DNA of 64,000 nt. Source: Neobacillus dielmonensis. GTDB lineage: Bacteria; Bacillota; Bacilli; Bacillales; Cytobacillaceae. The DNA is taken from NCBI RefSeq assembly GCF_000612665.1, contig NZ_HG942057.1, positions 1-64,000 on the forward strand, in the 5' to 3' direction. Shown here in pieces: positions 36,640 to 46,054 of this stretch. The notes under the pieces were generated by a model that did not search any database, had not been told where the DNA came from, and was given only the letters and a program-made list of their open reading frames with translations. Numbering within the stretch: position 1 is the stretch's first letter; each line of letters opens with the position of its first letter. A program made the position numbers and the translations under genes.

Positions 36640-36893
36640 CCTTGTGAGAAAAAGTCATGATCTTCGTCCATATCCATCAATCTTATTTGGCATTGCTTAG
36701 ATATTGTAAAAAATAAAATGGATAATGCCAGAAATGACAAAGAAGCAAGGATCATAATATTTAATGCCATGTCAGTTTTTTCAGCCGGGACAATGACACC
36801 TAAGAAGAAGAATACTCCTACAGCTAACAGAATAATGGCAAACCGCTTAAAATCAACCATTTTCTCATAAAGCCGTTTCGCTTGCTGCTTCAC
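36636..36893 (-). CDS. yrhC: YrhC family membrane protein
   Basis: An 85-residue protein with two transmembrane helices (about residues 17-34 and 43-62) between charged ends. GTG start with AGGTGG four bases upstream. In B. subtilis yrhC ends the yrrT-mtnN-mccA-mccB-yrhC sulphur operon; here it lies close after mtnN but mccA and mccB are absent and a terminator separates the two. Function unknown. Confidence 0.85.
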   Translation of the reverse strand: MKQQAKRLYEKMVDFKRFAIILLAVGVFFFLGVIVPAEKTDMALNIMILASLSFLALSILFFTISKQCQIRLMDMDEDHDFFSQG

Positions 36894-36970
36894 GCGCCCA
36901 CCTGCTTTCTTTTAATCTACTAACTTACTTTAACACAGGTTATTAGATTAAAGCAGATGTAAATATTACT

Positions 36971-37000
36971 AAAAAGACCGGCTTATCTTAGCCGGCCCTT
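36971..37000 (-). terminator. Terminator after mtnN
   Basis: GCCGGCTAAGATAAGCCGGT hairpin followed by CTTTTTAG on the minus strand, 26 bases after the mtnN stop. Confidence 0.8.
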
Positions 37001-37025
37001 TAGCATATACAATATTATCTTCTCG

Positions 37026-37721
37026 CTATTTTAAAGCAGCCACCATTTTCATGACTAACGTGGCAGAATTTGTTGCCGCTTGATCAATGAATTGATCAAA
37101 AGAGATTTCTGATTGTTTGCCGGCAATATCCGACAGAGACCGGATAATGACAAAAGGAACCCCAAACCGATGGGCAACTTGGGCAATCGCAGCTGCTTCC
37201 ATTTCAACCGCCTGCAAATCTCCAAATTTTCCACGTATAAATGCTGCCCTGTTTGGATCTTCGATAAAAGAGTCACCCGATACAATTAACCCTTTTACAA
37301 TCTTAAATTTTTCAAGATCCCTTGCTGCAGATTCAGCAATTTTTACTAACTTTTCATCTGCTTGAAATGAAGCCGGCAGTTGAGGAACTTGGCCGTATTC
37401 GTAACCAAATGCAGTAACATCCACATCATGATGCCGAACTTCTGTAGAGAAAACGACATCCCCCACATTTAAGTCAGGATTTAATCCGCCTGCTGAACCG
37501 GTATTGATAATACCATCGGGCTTGTATTTTTCCAACAGGATCGTCGTTGACATAGCGGCATTTACTTTTCCTATTCCTGAACGAAGCAAAATGACATCCG
37601 CTCCATGCATGCGGCCGAAAGTGAATTCACAACCTGCAATGGTTTCCTCTGTCTTCTCTTCGATATTTTCTTTAAGCATTGCTACTTCTTCTTCCATTGC
37701 GCCGATTATGGCAATTTTCAT
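37026..37721 (-). CDS. mtnN: 5'-methylthioadenosine/S-adenosylhomocysteine nucleosidase
   Basis: Hydrolyses MTA and SAH to release adenine, feeding methionine salvage and the activated methyl cycle. The 231 residues start [16 protein letters not shown] (catalytic Glu near 12), with [29 protein letters not shown] (substrate-binding Met-Glu) and SLSDIAGK (catalytic Asp). It starts 24 bases after yrrS with no terminator between, so the two are probably co-transcribed. Confidence 0.96.
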   Translation of the reverse strand: MKIAIIGAMEEEVAMLKENIEEKTEETIAGCEFTFGRMHGADVILLRSGIGKVNAAMSTTILLEKYKPDGIINTGSAGGLNPDLNVGDVVFSTEVRHHDVDVTAFGYEYGQVPQLPASFQADEKLVKIAESAARDLEKFKIVKGLIVSGDSFIEDPNRAAFIRGKFGDLQAVEMEAAAIAQVAHRFGVPFVIIRSLSDIAGKQSEISFDQFIDQAATNSATLVMKMVAALK

Positions 37722-37745
37722 GGTTTAACCTCTTTCATTAATTGG

Positions 37746-38438
37746 TCATTGAATTTGAGACAGTTCTTCCATTTTGGTCGGCATCCAGCCTTGACCATCT
37801 ACCCACTGAAGGTAAACATTATATTTTTGGGTTTTATCTTTTGAAGCGACCGTTGCAAACGAACCATTGGTGGTGGATTTATCTCTTCCCAGCCAGTAAA
37901 CGGTCATATTGCTTTGGTCAATTCCAGTTGCATAGGTAATTGCCTTTAACATTTCCTGCCAATCAACAGAGCTCTCATCATAAACAGCTGCATGCTCTCC
38001 AGACTGAGAGGTGCCTACTGGCTTCCATGCCGGGTTCACAATGGTTTTGACCACATTTGGTGAACTGCCACCATCCGTAACTGTGGCTTGTGCAGTATCT
38101 GCCTGCTCAGGATCATCGGCTTGGTTATTATTTGCCGTTTCAGAATCAGAGTCATCAGAAGTTTCATCAGCCTTAGCTGCCGTATCTTCGCTATCCTTAC
38201 TTGATTTTTCTGCTTGAGTTGACTTCTCTGTTTTATCTTTATTTGCAGCTGCCTTCTGCTCAGTCTTCTGAGTTGCTTTTGTTGATGAGGCATTTTCATC
38301 ATTTCCAGAAGCAAAAATATTATACGCAACTATAATAATTAACGCCAGAACTAAAATTATTAAACCATTTAAAATCAAATTGGTTTTCCTTCGTTTTGCC
38401 CGAACACCGGAACGAGACTTTTGGAAATCGTTATTCAT
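37746..38438 (-). CDS. yrrS: YrrS family protein (DUF1510)
   Basis: A 230-residue single-pass membrane protein. After a basic cytoplasmic N-terminus (KSRSGVRAKRRKTN) comes one helix (about 24-43), a long low-complexity Ser/Lys/Glu/Asp/Thr region (about 50-120), then the conserved DUF1510 domain (WKPVGTSQSGEHAAVYDESS to the end). AAGGAGTG precedes ATG 38438. In B. subtilis yrrS is co-transcribed with pbpI in sporulation; here an S9 peptidase gene lies between them. Function unknown. Confidence 0.9.
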   Translation of the reverse strand: MNNDFQKSRSGVRAKRRKTNLILNGLIILVLALIIIVAYNIFASGNDENASSTKATQKTEQKAAANKDKTEKSTQAEKSSKDSEDTAAKADETSDDSDSETANNNQADDPEQADTAQATVTDGGSSPNVVKTIVNPAWKPVGTSQSGEHAAVYDESSVDWQEMLKAITYATGIDQSNMTVYWLGRDKSTTNGSFATVASKDKTQKYNVYLQWVDGQGWMPTKMEELSQIQ

Positions 38439-38533
38439 TTGTATCACTCCTTATAAACAGTAGGCTTTCAATATTTTAACATGAATTCACGTTTACTTGA
38501 AGGAATAACCTTGGACGGTAAGATTTCTGTAAT

Positions 38534-38577
38534 AAAAGAAAAGAAACCGCATGCTATATGTAGCAAAGCGGTTTCCC
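38534..38577 (-). terminator. Terminator after the S9 peptidase
   Basis: GAAACCGC/GCGGTTTC (38543-38550 with 38568-38575) with an inner ATGCTA/TAGCA pairing, followed by TTTTCTTTT on the minus strand. Confidence 0.8.
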
Positions 38578-38586
38578 TCAAAATTA

Positions 38587-40572
38587 TTAGATATATTCCT
38601 TGAACCAGCCTGTGATATAATCCAAACGGTTCATCCTCAATTCGGGCTTGCCACTGCGGGACAGTTCATGATTTTGTTCCGGGAAGCGGACAAACTTGGT
38701 TTCTTTGCCAAGCCGTTTTAGAGCAATAAAAAATTGTTCTCCTTGTTCGATTGGGCAACGATAATCTTTTTCACTGTGAAGAATCAATAATGGTGTTTCC
38801 ACGTTTTCAACATAGGCTAACGGCGAATGCTTCCAAAGTGTTTGAATATCGCGAAAATCTGATTTGATTTGCCATTCTGTAAAGTAATAGCCAATATCAC
38901 TGACACCATAAAAACTAATCCAGTTTGAAATGGACCGTTGAGTGACTGCCGCTTTAAAGCGATTTGTCTGGCCGACAATCCAGTTTGTCATAAAACCACC
39001 GTAACTTCCGCCGGTTACACCGAGTCGGTCCTCATCGATGAAATCATAATGTTGTAATACAAAATCGACACCGTTCATTACATCTTTATAATCATTTCCC
39101 CCATAATCGCCCCGGACGGCATCAACAAACTGTTGGCCATAGCCGTGGCTGCCCCTTGGGTTGGTATATAAAACAGCATATCCTTGAGCGGCGAGAATTT
39201 GAAATTCATTCATATAGGTGTTTCCATACATCATGTGCGGTCCGCCATGAATTTCCAAGATAAGCGGATACTTTTCCCCCGTTTGAAATCCTATCGGCTT
39301 CATCAGCCATCCCTGAACCTTCCAGCCATTTTCACTTTCATATTCAATAGCTTCAGGCTGAGATAACTCAATGTCTTGTAAATAGTCTCCGTTCACTTCC
39401 GTTAAGCGGCCTACGATTTGCCCGTCATTTAATGACACTAAAAATAAGTCGCCAATTTGGGTGGGATGACTAATCGCACAAATGACTTTATTAGAATCAT
39501 TGATAGTAAATCCGTAAACATGATGATTACCCGTTGTAATGGGGTGAATTGTCCCATCAACAGTTCCATAATACAAATTGGTGTTCCCTCTGTCTGTTGC
39601 TAGGAAATAGACACCATCACTATTGTTATCCCACACCAATCCTGGGTCAGCAACTGATTGTTGAAAATCACCGACCATTAAATTGCCCACTGGTACATCC
39701 CAATTTGCGGTTATACATTTGAGCTCTTGCGACTTAAGCTCATAAATCCATACTTTTGGATGAGTGGCATTTTCATATTCACGTTCATTACCGATCATTC
39801 CGACCAATTGGCCATTGGGTGAGAAAACTGCCTTTTCAAAGTCACCTGTTCCTTTGGTGATCCGTGTTAACTTCTTAGTGTTAACCTCTAGTAGATAAAC
39901 ATCTTGATTAAAGGATGTATCCACAGGTTCCTCAAGATCGGCACCAATTAACAGGTTTTTCCCATCTGGGGACCAGCTGTAAAGTGCATAATCAAAATCG
40001 CCCTCAGTCAGTTGGGTTACTACGCCACTATTGACATCAATAACCGCTATCTGACTGTAATCTCCTTGCCAAAAGCCGCTGGAATCGGATTTATATTTCA
40101 TTTGCGTTACCTCAAGCGGCTTCGGCTTGTCCTGCTTTTTGACCGCTTCTTCTTGATCTAATAGATCGTGTCCCGGTTTTACTGACGTAACGAAGGCAAT
40201 CCTTTTGCCATCAGGTGACCATACAGGATTGCTGGCCCCGTTTGATAGAGAGGTCAGCTGTCGAGCTTCCCCGCCATGTTTACTTAACACATAAATTTCA
40301 CTTTTACCGCTTCGAGTTGAAACAAATGCAAGCTTTGTTCCATCAGGAGACCAGCAGGGAGAAATATTTTTTCCTTTTCCAAACGTCCATTGCACAGCTG
40401 CTTCATCGTCAGATAGGTTATTAAAAAATAGATGCGATTGGTATTCATCCGTTTCTTTATCAATCATTGTCTCGACGTAAACATAGGAGCTTCCGTCCGG
40501 AGCAAAAACCGGATTTGCTACTGACTTTAGTTTGTATAAATCCGTTGACTGTATCCCTTTTCTAGTTGTCAT
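38587..40572 (-). CDS. S9 family peptidase (prolyl oligopeptidase/acylaminoacyl type)
   Basis: A 661-residue serine peptidase. The N-terminal two thirds form a WD40/PD40-type beta-propeller with repeats such as PCWSPDGTKLAFVSTRSGKS and PVWSPDGKRIAFVTS; the C-terminal alpha/beta-hydrolase carries Ser523 in GGSYGG, Asp603 in SEKDYRCP and His635 in EQNHELS. The nearest Bacillus type is YuxL. Inserted between yrrS and pbpI, with terminators on both sides, so it is its own transcription unit. Substrate unknown. Confidence 0.92.
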   Translation of the reverse strand: MTTRKGIQSTDLYKLKSVANPVFAPDGSSYVYVETMIDKETDEYQSHLFFNNLSDDEAAVQWTFGKGKNISPCWSPDGTKLAFVSTRSGKSEIYVLSKHGGEARQLTSLSNGASNPVWSPDGKRIAFVTSVKPGHDLLDQEEAVKKQDKPKPLEVTQMKYKSDSSGFWQGDYSQIAVIDVNSGVVTQLTEGDFDYALYSWSPDGKNLLIGADLEEPVDTSFNQDVYLLEVNTKKLTRITKGTGDFEKAVFSPNGQLVGMIGNEREYENATHPKVWIYELKSQELKCITANWDVPVGNLMVGDFQQSVADPGLVWDNNSDGVYFLATDRGNTNLYYGTVDGTIHPITTGNHHVYGFTINDSNKVICAISHPTQIGDLFLVSLNDGQIVGRLTEVNGDYLQDIELSQPEAIEYESENGWKVQGWLMKPIGFQTGEKYPLILEIHGGPHMMYGNTYMNEFQILAAQGYAVLYTNPRGSHGYGQQFVDAVRGDYGGNDYKDVMNGVDFVLQHYDFIDEDRLGVTGGSYGGFMTNWIVGQTNRFKAAVTQRSISNWISFYGVSDIGYYFTEWQIKSDFRDIQTLWKHSPLAYVENVETPLLILHSEKDYRCPIEQGEQFFIALKRLGKETKFVRFPEQNHELSRSGKPELRMNRLDYITGWFKEYI

Positions 40573-40634
40573 AACATTACCGCCTTTTAAAATATTTACT
40601 CTAATTCATTTCGACACTAGAAATAATTTTTCCT

Positions 40635-40680
40635 GCAAAAAAACAGCCAAAATTATATTAATATATTTTGGCTGTTTTCT
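40635..40680 (-). terminator. Terminator after pbpI
   Basis: Perfect 13-bp stem (40641-40653 with 40665-40677) with flanking A and T runs. Confidence 0.85.
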
Positions 40681-40713
40681 ATAAACTTTTTTTGATACAA
40701 AAATACATTTGTA

Positions 40714-42462
40714 TCACTTATTTTCATACAGCATTTTTACGATATCAGCGAACAGTAAATTGACTCCACCTTCACTGTCTGAAACATCTAGATTAACGGC
40801 GACCAGTGCATATTGGGGATTTTGGTAAGGAAAGTAGCCCGCAAACCACTTATTATGCAGTTGTTCTCCATTCACGTATTTTCCCGTTTCAGCCGTTCCC
40901 GACTTTCCTGCAACTTCAAATGGCAGGTCCTGAAACCAGCGTCCTGTGCCGTTTGGATTGACAACCACCTCACGCAGCAATTTTTGCAGTTTAGAAGCTG
41001 TATAGGGGGAAATGGTTTCTCCTTCCAGACTCTTTTCTGGAAAATCAATCATGGTTGTCTCATTTTTATACTCTATTTTAAGCGCCGCCCGGACCATTTC
41101 TTTTTTTCCCCCACGGGCAATAGTGGCCATCATGTTTGCCACAGCCAAGGGCGTTGCCCGAACTTCATGCTGGCCGATCCCCGACATCGCCACATAATTT
41201 TTGTCTGTTCTCGCATCCTCCGATAGAAAAACACGCCCTTTATCTTCATCAGCAAGCTGCTTGAAATTACTGGTATGGAACACTTCACCCTGCCATCCAA
41301 CAGAACCGGTAAGTGATAACTTTGCAGCGTATTCTTCTAAAGTATTCGGGTCTTGCTTTTGCAACTCTTGAGCCAGTTCCCCGAACGTGCGATTACAGCT
41401 CCTTGCAAAGCTGTCCGAGAAATTAAGCATGCCATAGTTGTATTTTAACTCCGGATTGCCGTTAATTTTCTTACTGCAATCAAACAAGCGCATTGGATCA
41501 TCCAAGTTGCGGTCAATAGCTGCAGCTGCGACAACTGTTTTAAAGACAGACCCCATAATTTGTTGTTCCAACATCATATTCGTAATGCCTGCACTGCTAT
41601 AAGGGTCCTTTTTATTGACAGCTGGACGAGAGACCATGGCTAACACACTGTTATCCTCAATATTAAGGAGAACAAGACCTCCCTTTTTAATCTGATATTG
41701 ATCCACTAATGCTTCAGCCTTCTCCTGGATGGTTTTATCAATGGTTGTCCGAATATTGACAGGATAAAACGGATTAGCCGGATCCACATATTTAACATTG
41801 ATTCCGAATAGTGGCGCCCCACTGCCGTCAACATGGTAAACCAGTTTTGAGGGGCCCTCTGGCAGCAGAAATTCGTCAAAGCTTTCTTCTAGACCGGAAA
41901 CGCCAATCAGAGTTTTCTCTGGTAATTCTTTATTTGGATAGCGTTTGGCAAGTTCTTTTGAATTTTGACCTGTTAACCCAAGTAACTGTTCAGCAGGAAC
42001 AGAAGAACGTTCAAACTTTTTCTCAACCGCAAAAACGCCGGGTATATTTAGCTTATTTATTTTTTCCGTTTGTGATTTTGTCAACTCGATTGGGTCAGGC
42101 TGCCCGAAGGCAAATGGTTTCTTAGCTGAATCCACCGCTTTTTTCAAATCATCTGCAGGGATATTGGTAATCGCTGAAACTTTTTCAATGTCCCAATCCA
42201 GCTTTTTTAAAAATGGAAATAAAACCAAGACAGACACCATTTTATGGGTCAACATGGTACCATTTCGGTCAAGGAAGTTTCCTCTGCCATTATCTATGAC
42301 CAACTCTTGTGTTCTTTGTTTGACGCTCTCCTCAAGTAAATTGACATGATGTTTAGAAAAGGTCTCTGTATCGATTAATTGAACTTGAACTAATCGAACT
42401 AAAAGGAAAGTAAGACCTATCATACAAATGATTAACCAGCCAATTGCACGTTTTCTCCACAT
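40714..42462 (-). CDS. pbpI: Class B penicillin-binding protein (PbpI/YrrR)
   Basis: Transpeptidase that cross-links peptidoglycan; the B. subtilis counterpart is made in sporulation. The 582 residues have one N-terminal membrane anchor, a dimerisation domain, then the transpeptidase with SVFK (active Ser305, Lys308), the SCN motif in FARSCNRTFG, and KSGTAETG. ATG 42462 is chosen: GAGGTG is seven bases upstream. That ribosome site lies inside the 3' arm of the greA terminator hairpin. Confidence 0.94.
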   Translation of the reverse strand: MWRKRAIGWLIICMIGLTFLLVRLVQVQLIDTETFSKHHVNLLEESVKQRTQELVIDNGRGNFLDRNGTMLTHKMVSVLVLFPFLKKLDWDIEKVSAITNIPADDLKKAVDSAKKPFAFGQPDPIELTKSQTEKINKLNIPGVFAVEKKFERSSVPAEQLLGLTGQNSKELAKRYPNKELPEKTLIGVSGLEESFDEFLLPEGPSKLVYHVDGSGAPLFGINVKYVDPANPFYPVNIRTTIDKTIQEKAEALVDQYQIKKGGLVLLNIEDNSVLAMVSRPAVNKKDPYSSAGITNMMLEQQIMGSVFKTVVAAAAIDRNLDDPMRLFDCSKKINGNPELKYNYGMLNFSDSFARSCNRTFGELAQELQKQDPNTLEEYAAKLSLTGSVGWQGEVFHTSNFKQLADEDKGRVFLSEDARTDKNYVAMSGIGQHEVRATPLAVANMMATIARGGKKEMVRAALKIEYKNETTMIDFPEKSLEGETISPYTASKLQKLLREVVVNPNGTGRWFQDLPFEVAGKSGTAETGKYVNGEQLHNKWFAGYFPYQNPQYALVAVNLDVSDSEGGVNLLFADIVKMLYENK

Positions 42463-42497
42463 AAAAAAACACCTCGTCAAAAGTTTTGACGAGGTTT
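42463..42497 (-). terminator. greA terminator containing the pbpI ribosome site
   Basis: A 10-12 bp stem (42484-42495 with 42471-42482) then GTTTTTTT on the minus strand. The GAGGTG of pbpI is part of the 3' arm and the T-run runs directly into the pbpI ATG. Confidence 0.85.
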
Positions 42498-42538
42498 CGA
42501 ACTTTCAAACAATATGACACTGAATTAACAGTTAAATT

Positions 42539-43012
42539 TTACTTTATAGAAACGATTCGCACACTCATTTCGCCGCCTGGTGTTTGAACTGTTACTTGTT
42601 CGCCCACTTTTCTGCCAATCAAACTTTTGGCAATCGGTGAATCATTGGAAATTTTCCCTTCAAATGGGTCTGCCTCCGCACTTCCTACAATTGTGTAAGT
42701 CTCTTCCTCTCCGTCTGGTAGTTCAACAAAAGTCACTGAGCTGCCCAGTGAAACGGAATCGGCTAACTCTCCGCCTTCAATGATTTTCGCATTACGGATC
42801 ATGTTCTCTAAGGTAGTAATTCTTCCTTCAACGAAGGCTTGCTCTTCTTTGGCGGAATCGTACTCGGAGTTTTCCGACAAGTCGCCGAAGCTTCTAGCGA
42901 TTTTAATTCTTTCTACCACTTCTTTACGTTTAACAGTTTTTAGTTGCTCTAATTCCTGTTCCAATTTTTCTTTACCAGCCTGCGTCATCGGAAATACTTT
43001 TTCTGCAGCCAA
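42539..43012 (-). CDS. greA: Transcription elongation factor GreA
   Basis: Rescues backtracked RNA polymerase by stimulating transcript cleavage. The 157-residue protein has the N-terminal coiled coil with the acidic tip ([18 protein letters not shown], about 42-59) and the C-terminal FKBP-like domain. A TTG start at 43012 (AAGGAG eight bases upstream, product [10 protein letters not shown] matching homologues) is preferred over an extension of eight codons. Confidence 0.95.
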   Translation of the reverse strand: MAAEKVFPMTQAGKEKLEQELEQLKTVKRKEVVERIKIARSFGDLSENSEYDSAKEEQAFVEGRITTLENMIRNAKIIEGGELADSVSLGSSVTFVELPDGEEETYTIVGSAEADPFEGKISNDSPIAKSLIGRKVGEQVTVQTPGGEMSVRIVSIK

Positions 43013-43070
43013 AATCCTCACTCCTTCTAGTCTCACAATCCCCCATTAGAATTGTGCAATATATGTAATT

Positions 43071-43134
43071 TATATTATGCCGAAACAGGCATAATATAAG
43101 CTTGCGCGTCCTATTGTTTAGGGCGCGCTTTTTT
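43071..43134 (+). other. Two adjacent hairpins with a plus-strand T-run between udk and greA
   Basis: An 11-bp perfect stem (43071-43081 with 43088-43098, loop GAAACA) is followed by a GC-rich 10-bp stem (43104-43113 with 43119-43128) and TTTTTT on the plus strand. The flanking genes are both on the minus strand and there is no T-run in their direction. It has the form of the 3' end of a short plus-strand RNA of 60-90 bases; a promoter is not clear. Confidence 0.45.
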
Positions 43135-43185
43135 AAAATTATAACTCTAAAATCAATTTTTGAAGTGTTTTCTTTTGCTATTGTG

Positions 43186-43818
43186 TCATAAAATTGATTT
43201 TTGTTCAAGAATTGTTTGAATTTTTGTGACCATTAAGTCAATGGCTACGTGATTTTGCCCGCCTTCTGGAATAATGATGTCTGCATACCGCTTAGTTGGT
43301 TCAATAAATTGGTTATGCATCGGCCGTACCACATTGGTATATTGGTCAATAACAGAATCAAACGTACGTCCGCGTTCTTTGATGTCACGGGACAACCGAC
43401 GGATAATTCTAAGATCCGCATCAGTGTCAACAAACAATTTAATATCCATTAAGTTACGTAGACGCTCGTCCTCCAAAATCAAGATTCCTTCTAAAATAAT
43501 GACTTCCTTTGGTTCCACATGGATGACTTGGTCGGAACGGGTATGAAGTGAATAATCGTAGACTGGCTTGTTAACTGGCTGATATCGCAGCAACTTTTCC
43601 ACATGTTCAATCAGCAGGTCATTGTCAAAAGCAAAGGGATGGTCGTAATTGGTTTTTAACCGCTCCTCAAAAGGCAAATGACTTTGATCTTTATAATAAT
43701 AATCCTGCTCAATCACTAAAAGAGAATGGTCTTTAAAACTCTCAGCTATCGCTCTCGTAACGCTTGTTTTTCCAGAGCCGGATCCGCCGGCTACTCCAAT
43801 AACAACTGGTTTGCGCAT
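43186..43818 (-). CDS. udk: Uridine kinase
   Basis: Phosphorylates uridine and cytidine in pyrimidine salvage. The 210 residues start [19 protein letters not shown] with the P-loop (about 11-18), then [16 protein letters not shown] and [15 protein letters not shown]-like nucleotide-binding segments. It starts four bases after the yrrO stop, so it is part of the yrrM-yrrN-yrrO-udk unit. Confidence 0.97.
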   Translation of the reverse strand: MRKPVVIGVAGGSGSGKTSVTRAIAESFKDHSLLVIEQDYYYKDQSHLPFEERLKTNYDHPFAFDNDLLIEHVEKLLRYQPVNKPVYDYSLHTRSDQVIHVEPKEVIILEGILILEDERLRNLMDIKLFVDTDADLRIIRRLSRDIKERGRTFDSVIDQYTNVVRPMHNQFIEPTKRYADIIIPEGGQNHVAIDLMVTKIQTILEQKSIL

Positions 43819-43822
43819 CTAG

Positions 43823-45094
43823 CTAGTTCTCCTTTCGCATCATGTTGTTAGGATAGACCGGTTTATCCAATTTAAAACGGACAATTTGAAGCGGATGTCT
43901 GGCAGCGTCCAGTTCATTTCCCTTTTCATCCCAGATTTTGTCGATGACATGAGTAAAGTTGTCAATTTCCGGTCCGAAGAATTCCACCTCATCACCCGGT
44001 TTAAAATGGTTTCTCTGCTGCAGGGTGACCATTTGTGTCGTTTCATCATAGTTCAAGACCAGACCGACAAAATCAAACGTTGTCTTCTTGCTATGATTAC
44101 CAAACATTTGCTCTTTATACCCTGGCACCCCTTCAAAGAAGGCTGGAGCTGTTTCCCGATTAGCGCATTTATCAAGCTCTTCCAGCCATTCGCGTTGAAT
44201 GACAAAATTGTCGGGATCAGCGCAATATGCGTCAATTACTTTTCGATAAACACTTACTACAGTTGCGATGTAGTGAATCGATTTCATTCGGCCTTCTATT
44301 TTTAAACTATCAATGCCTAGTTCAATCATTTTCGGAATCGACTGAATTAGATTTAAATCCTTCGGGCTCATGGCGAATGGCGCGTCCTCTGCCCCGAAAA
44401 GAGCCGATTCCCCGTTATTTCCTTCAAGCTGATATAAGTCATAATCCCAGCGGCACGACTGGCAGCAGCCCCCACGGTTCGAGTCTCTTGCTGTCATGTG
44501 GTTGCTCAAGGTACAACGGCCTGAATAAGCAATACACATAGCGCCATGAATAAACGTTTCAATTTCAATATCTACTTTTTCTTTCATTTCACGTATTTCT
44601 TCCGCACTGGTCTCACGGGCTAATACGACCCGCTCCAATCCTTCTTCCTGCCAGAACTTAATAGCTTTCCAGTTGGAAAGAGATTGCTGTGTACTTAAAT
44701 GAACTTCAATCTCTGGTGCAATTCGGCGGCAGGTTTCGATGATCAGTGGGTCTGCTACAATAATTCCGGCAATACCCGCTTCTTTTAACCCTTGTAGATA
44801 TTCCTCCAAGCCGGGAATATTTTCATTGTGGGCATAAATATTGGTTGTTACATAAATTTTCGCACCATATTTTTTGGCAAACTCTACGCCTTCTTTAATT
44901 TCTTCTAACGTAAAGTTGTCTGCATTGGAACGGAGTCCGTACTCTTGCCCGCCAATAAATACCGCATCTGCTCCATACTGCACGGCAATCTTTAATTTTT
45001 CCAGATTGCCTGCTGGAGCAAGTAGTTCCGGTTTTTTCACAATGACACGTTTTCCATCAATGATTTCAGAAATCTTGTCTTTTACTGTATTCAC
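43823..45094 (-). CDS. yrrO: tRNA wobble-uridine hydroxylation protein TrhP2 (U32 peptidase family)
   Basis: U32-family protein; in B. subtilis YrrN-YrrO form the prephenate-dependent system that hydroxylates U34 of tRNA to ho5U. The 423 residues contain the U32 signature ETFIHGAMCIAYSGRC (about 173-188) and further cysteines in GGCCQSCRWDY that can hold an Fe-S cluster. GTG start with GGAGGGG six bases before. Followed by udk and preceded by yrrN. Confidence 0.93.
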   Translation of the reverse strand: MNTVKDKISEIIDGKRVIVKKPELLAPAGNLEKLKIAVQYGADAVFIGGQEYGLRSNADNFTLEEIKEGVEFAKKYGAKIYVTTNIYAHNENIPGLEEYLQGLKEAGIAGIIVADPLIIETCRRIAPEIEVHLSTQQSLSNWKAIKFWQEEGLERVVLARETSAEEIREMKEKVDIEIETFIHGAMCIAYSGRCTLSNHMTARDSNRGGCCQSCRWDYDLYQLEGNNGESALFGAEDAPFAMSPKDLNLIQSIPKMIELGIDSLKIEGRMKSIHYIATVVSVYRKVIDAYCADPDNFVIQREWLEELDKCANRETAPAFFEGVPGYKEQMFGNHSKKTTFDFVGLVLNYDETTQMVTLQQRNHFKPGDEVEFFGPEIDNFTHVIDKIWDEKGNELDAARHPLQIVRFKLDKPVYPNNMMRKEN

Positions 45095-45119
45095 GTTGGA
45101 CCCCTCCCTTAATTTCAGT

Positions 45120-46049
45120 TTAATAAACTGTCTCCTTGAAGAAGAAACCTGTATCTAATGGACGGTTAGCCGGCTGTAATTCTTCGATAGCAGCTAACAG
45201 GTCGTCCTTCTTGTCTTCATAAAGGTCTGGATCTTCAAAATATAAATCAATGGCTTCACGGTAGATTTTAGTGACAGCAAGGATATATTCCGAATCTTTT
45301 AAGATGCCGTCAATTTTAAACGAATCAATGCCAGCTTCTAACATATCTTGGAACTCATCAATAATACAAATATCATTTGGGCTCATAATGTGGGTGCCAT
45401 TTTCATCCTCAAAAATCGGGTATTTGCTTCCCCGCTCTTTATCGTGAAGGAACATATTTTTTTGCTGTTTGCGATTCTCAATTTCCATGGCCTTCCCTTG
45501 GTATTCAAAGTAGTTTCCAAGCAATGACCGTTTAGATTGGAACATGCAGCTCATTCCATGTACCTGTACTTCAATTTCCACTTCGGCATTTTCCTTTATT
45601 TCGACAATCGCATCCATATTAATTTCACGCGCCAAGACTGCTCGTTTAGCCCCTTTTCTCCCCCAATAGTTGCAGGTATACCAGTTGGTCCCAGTTGTTT
45701 CTGTACTCCAGTGGAGCTTCATCTGAGGGGCTGTTTCTCTCACTGCCATTAACACGGCAGGGTCGCCAAAAATAATCGCATCTGCATTGGCGTCAGCTGC
45801 GAAACGGATATAATCATTTAACTCCTCAATTTTTTCATTATGAAAAATTGCATTCATCGCAATATATACTTTTTTTCCTGCAGAATGGGCTAGTTCAATC
45901 GCCTGTTTTACATCTTCACGGTTAAATTCACCGGCAAGCCTTAAGCCATAACGCTGTTCCCCAATCACATAGGCATCCGCCCCTGCTTCTACCAAAGGCA
46001 AAATATCATGAACAGATGTTGGTGTCACCAGCAGTTCAGGTTTTTTCAT
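45120..46049 (-). CDS. yrrN: tRNA wobble-uridine hydroxylation protein TrhP1 (U32 peptidase family)
   Basis: Shorter partner of YrrO, 309 residues. It has the U32-like fold but a degenerate signature (EVQVHGMSCMFQSKRSLLGN) and lacks the Cys-rich segment after it, as usual for this subunit. ATG 46049 (AGAGGTG six bases upstream) gives the length of the B. subtilis protein. Its stop is 25 bases before yrrO. Confidence 0.92.
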   Translation of the reverse strand: MKKPELLVTPTSVHDILPLVEAGADAYVIGEQRYGLRLAGEFNREDVKQAIELAHSAGKKVYIAMNAIFHNEKIEELNDYIRFAADANADAIIFGDPAVLMAVRETAPQMKLHWSTETTGTNWYTCNYWGRKGAKRAVLAREINMDAIVEIKENAEVEIEVQVHGMSCMFQSKRSLLGNYFEYQGKAMEIENRKQQKNMFLHDKERGSKYPIFEDENGTHIMSPNDICIIDEFQDMLEAGIDSFKIDGILKDSEYILAVTKIYREAIDLYFEDPDLYEDKKDDLLAAIEELQPANRPLDTGFFFKETVY

Positions 46050-46054
46050 CTTCT

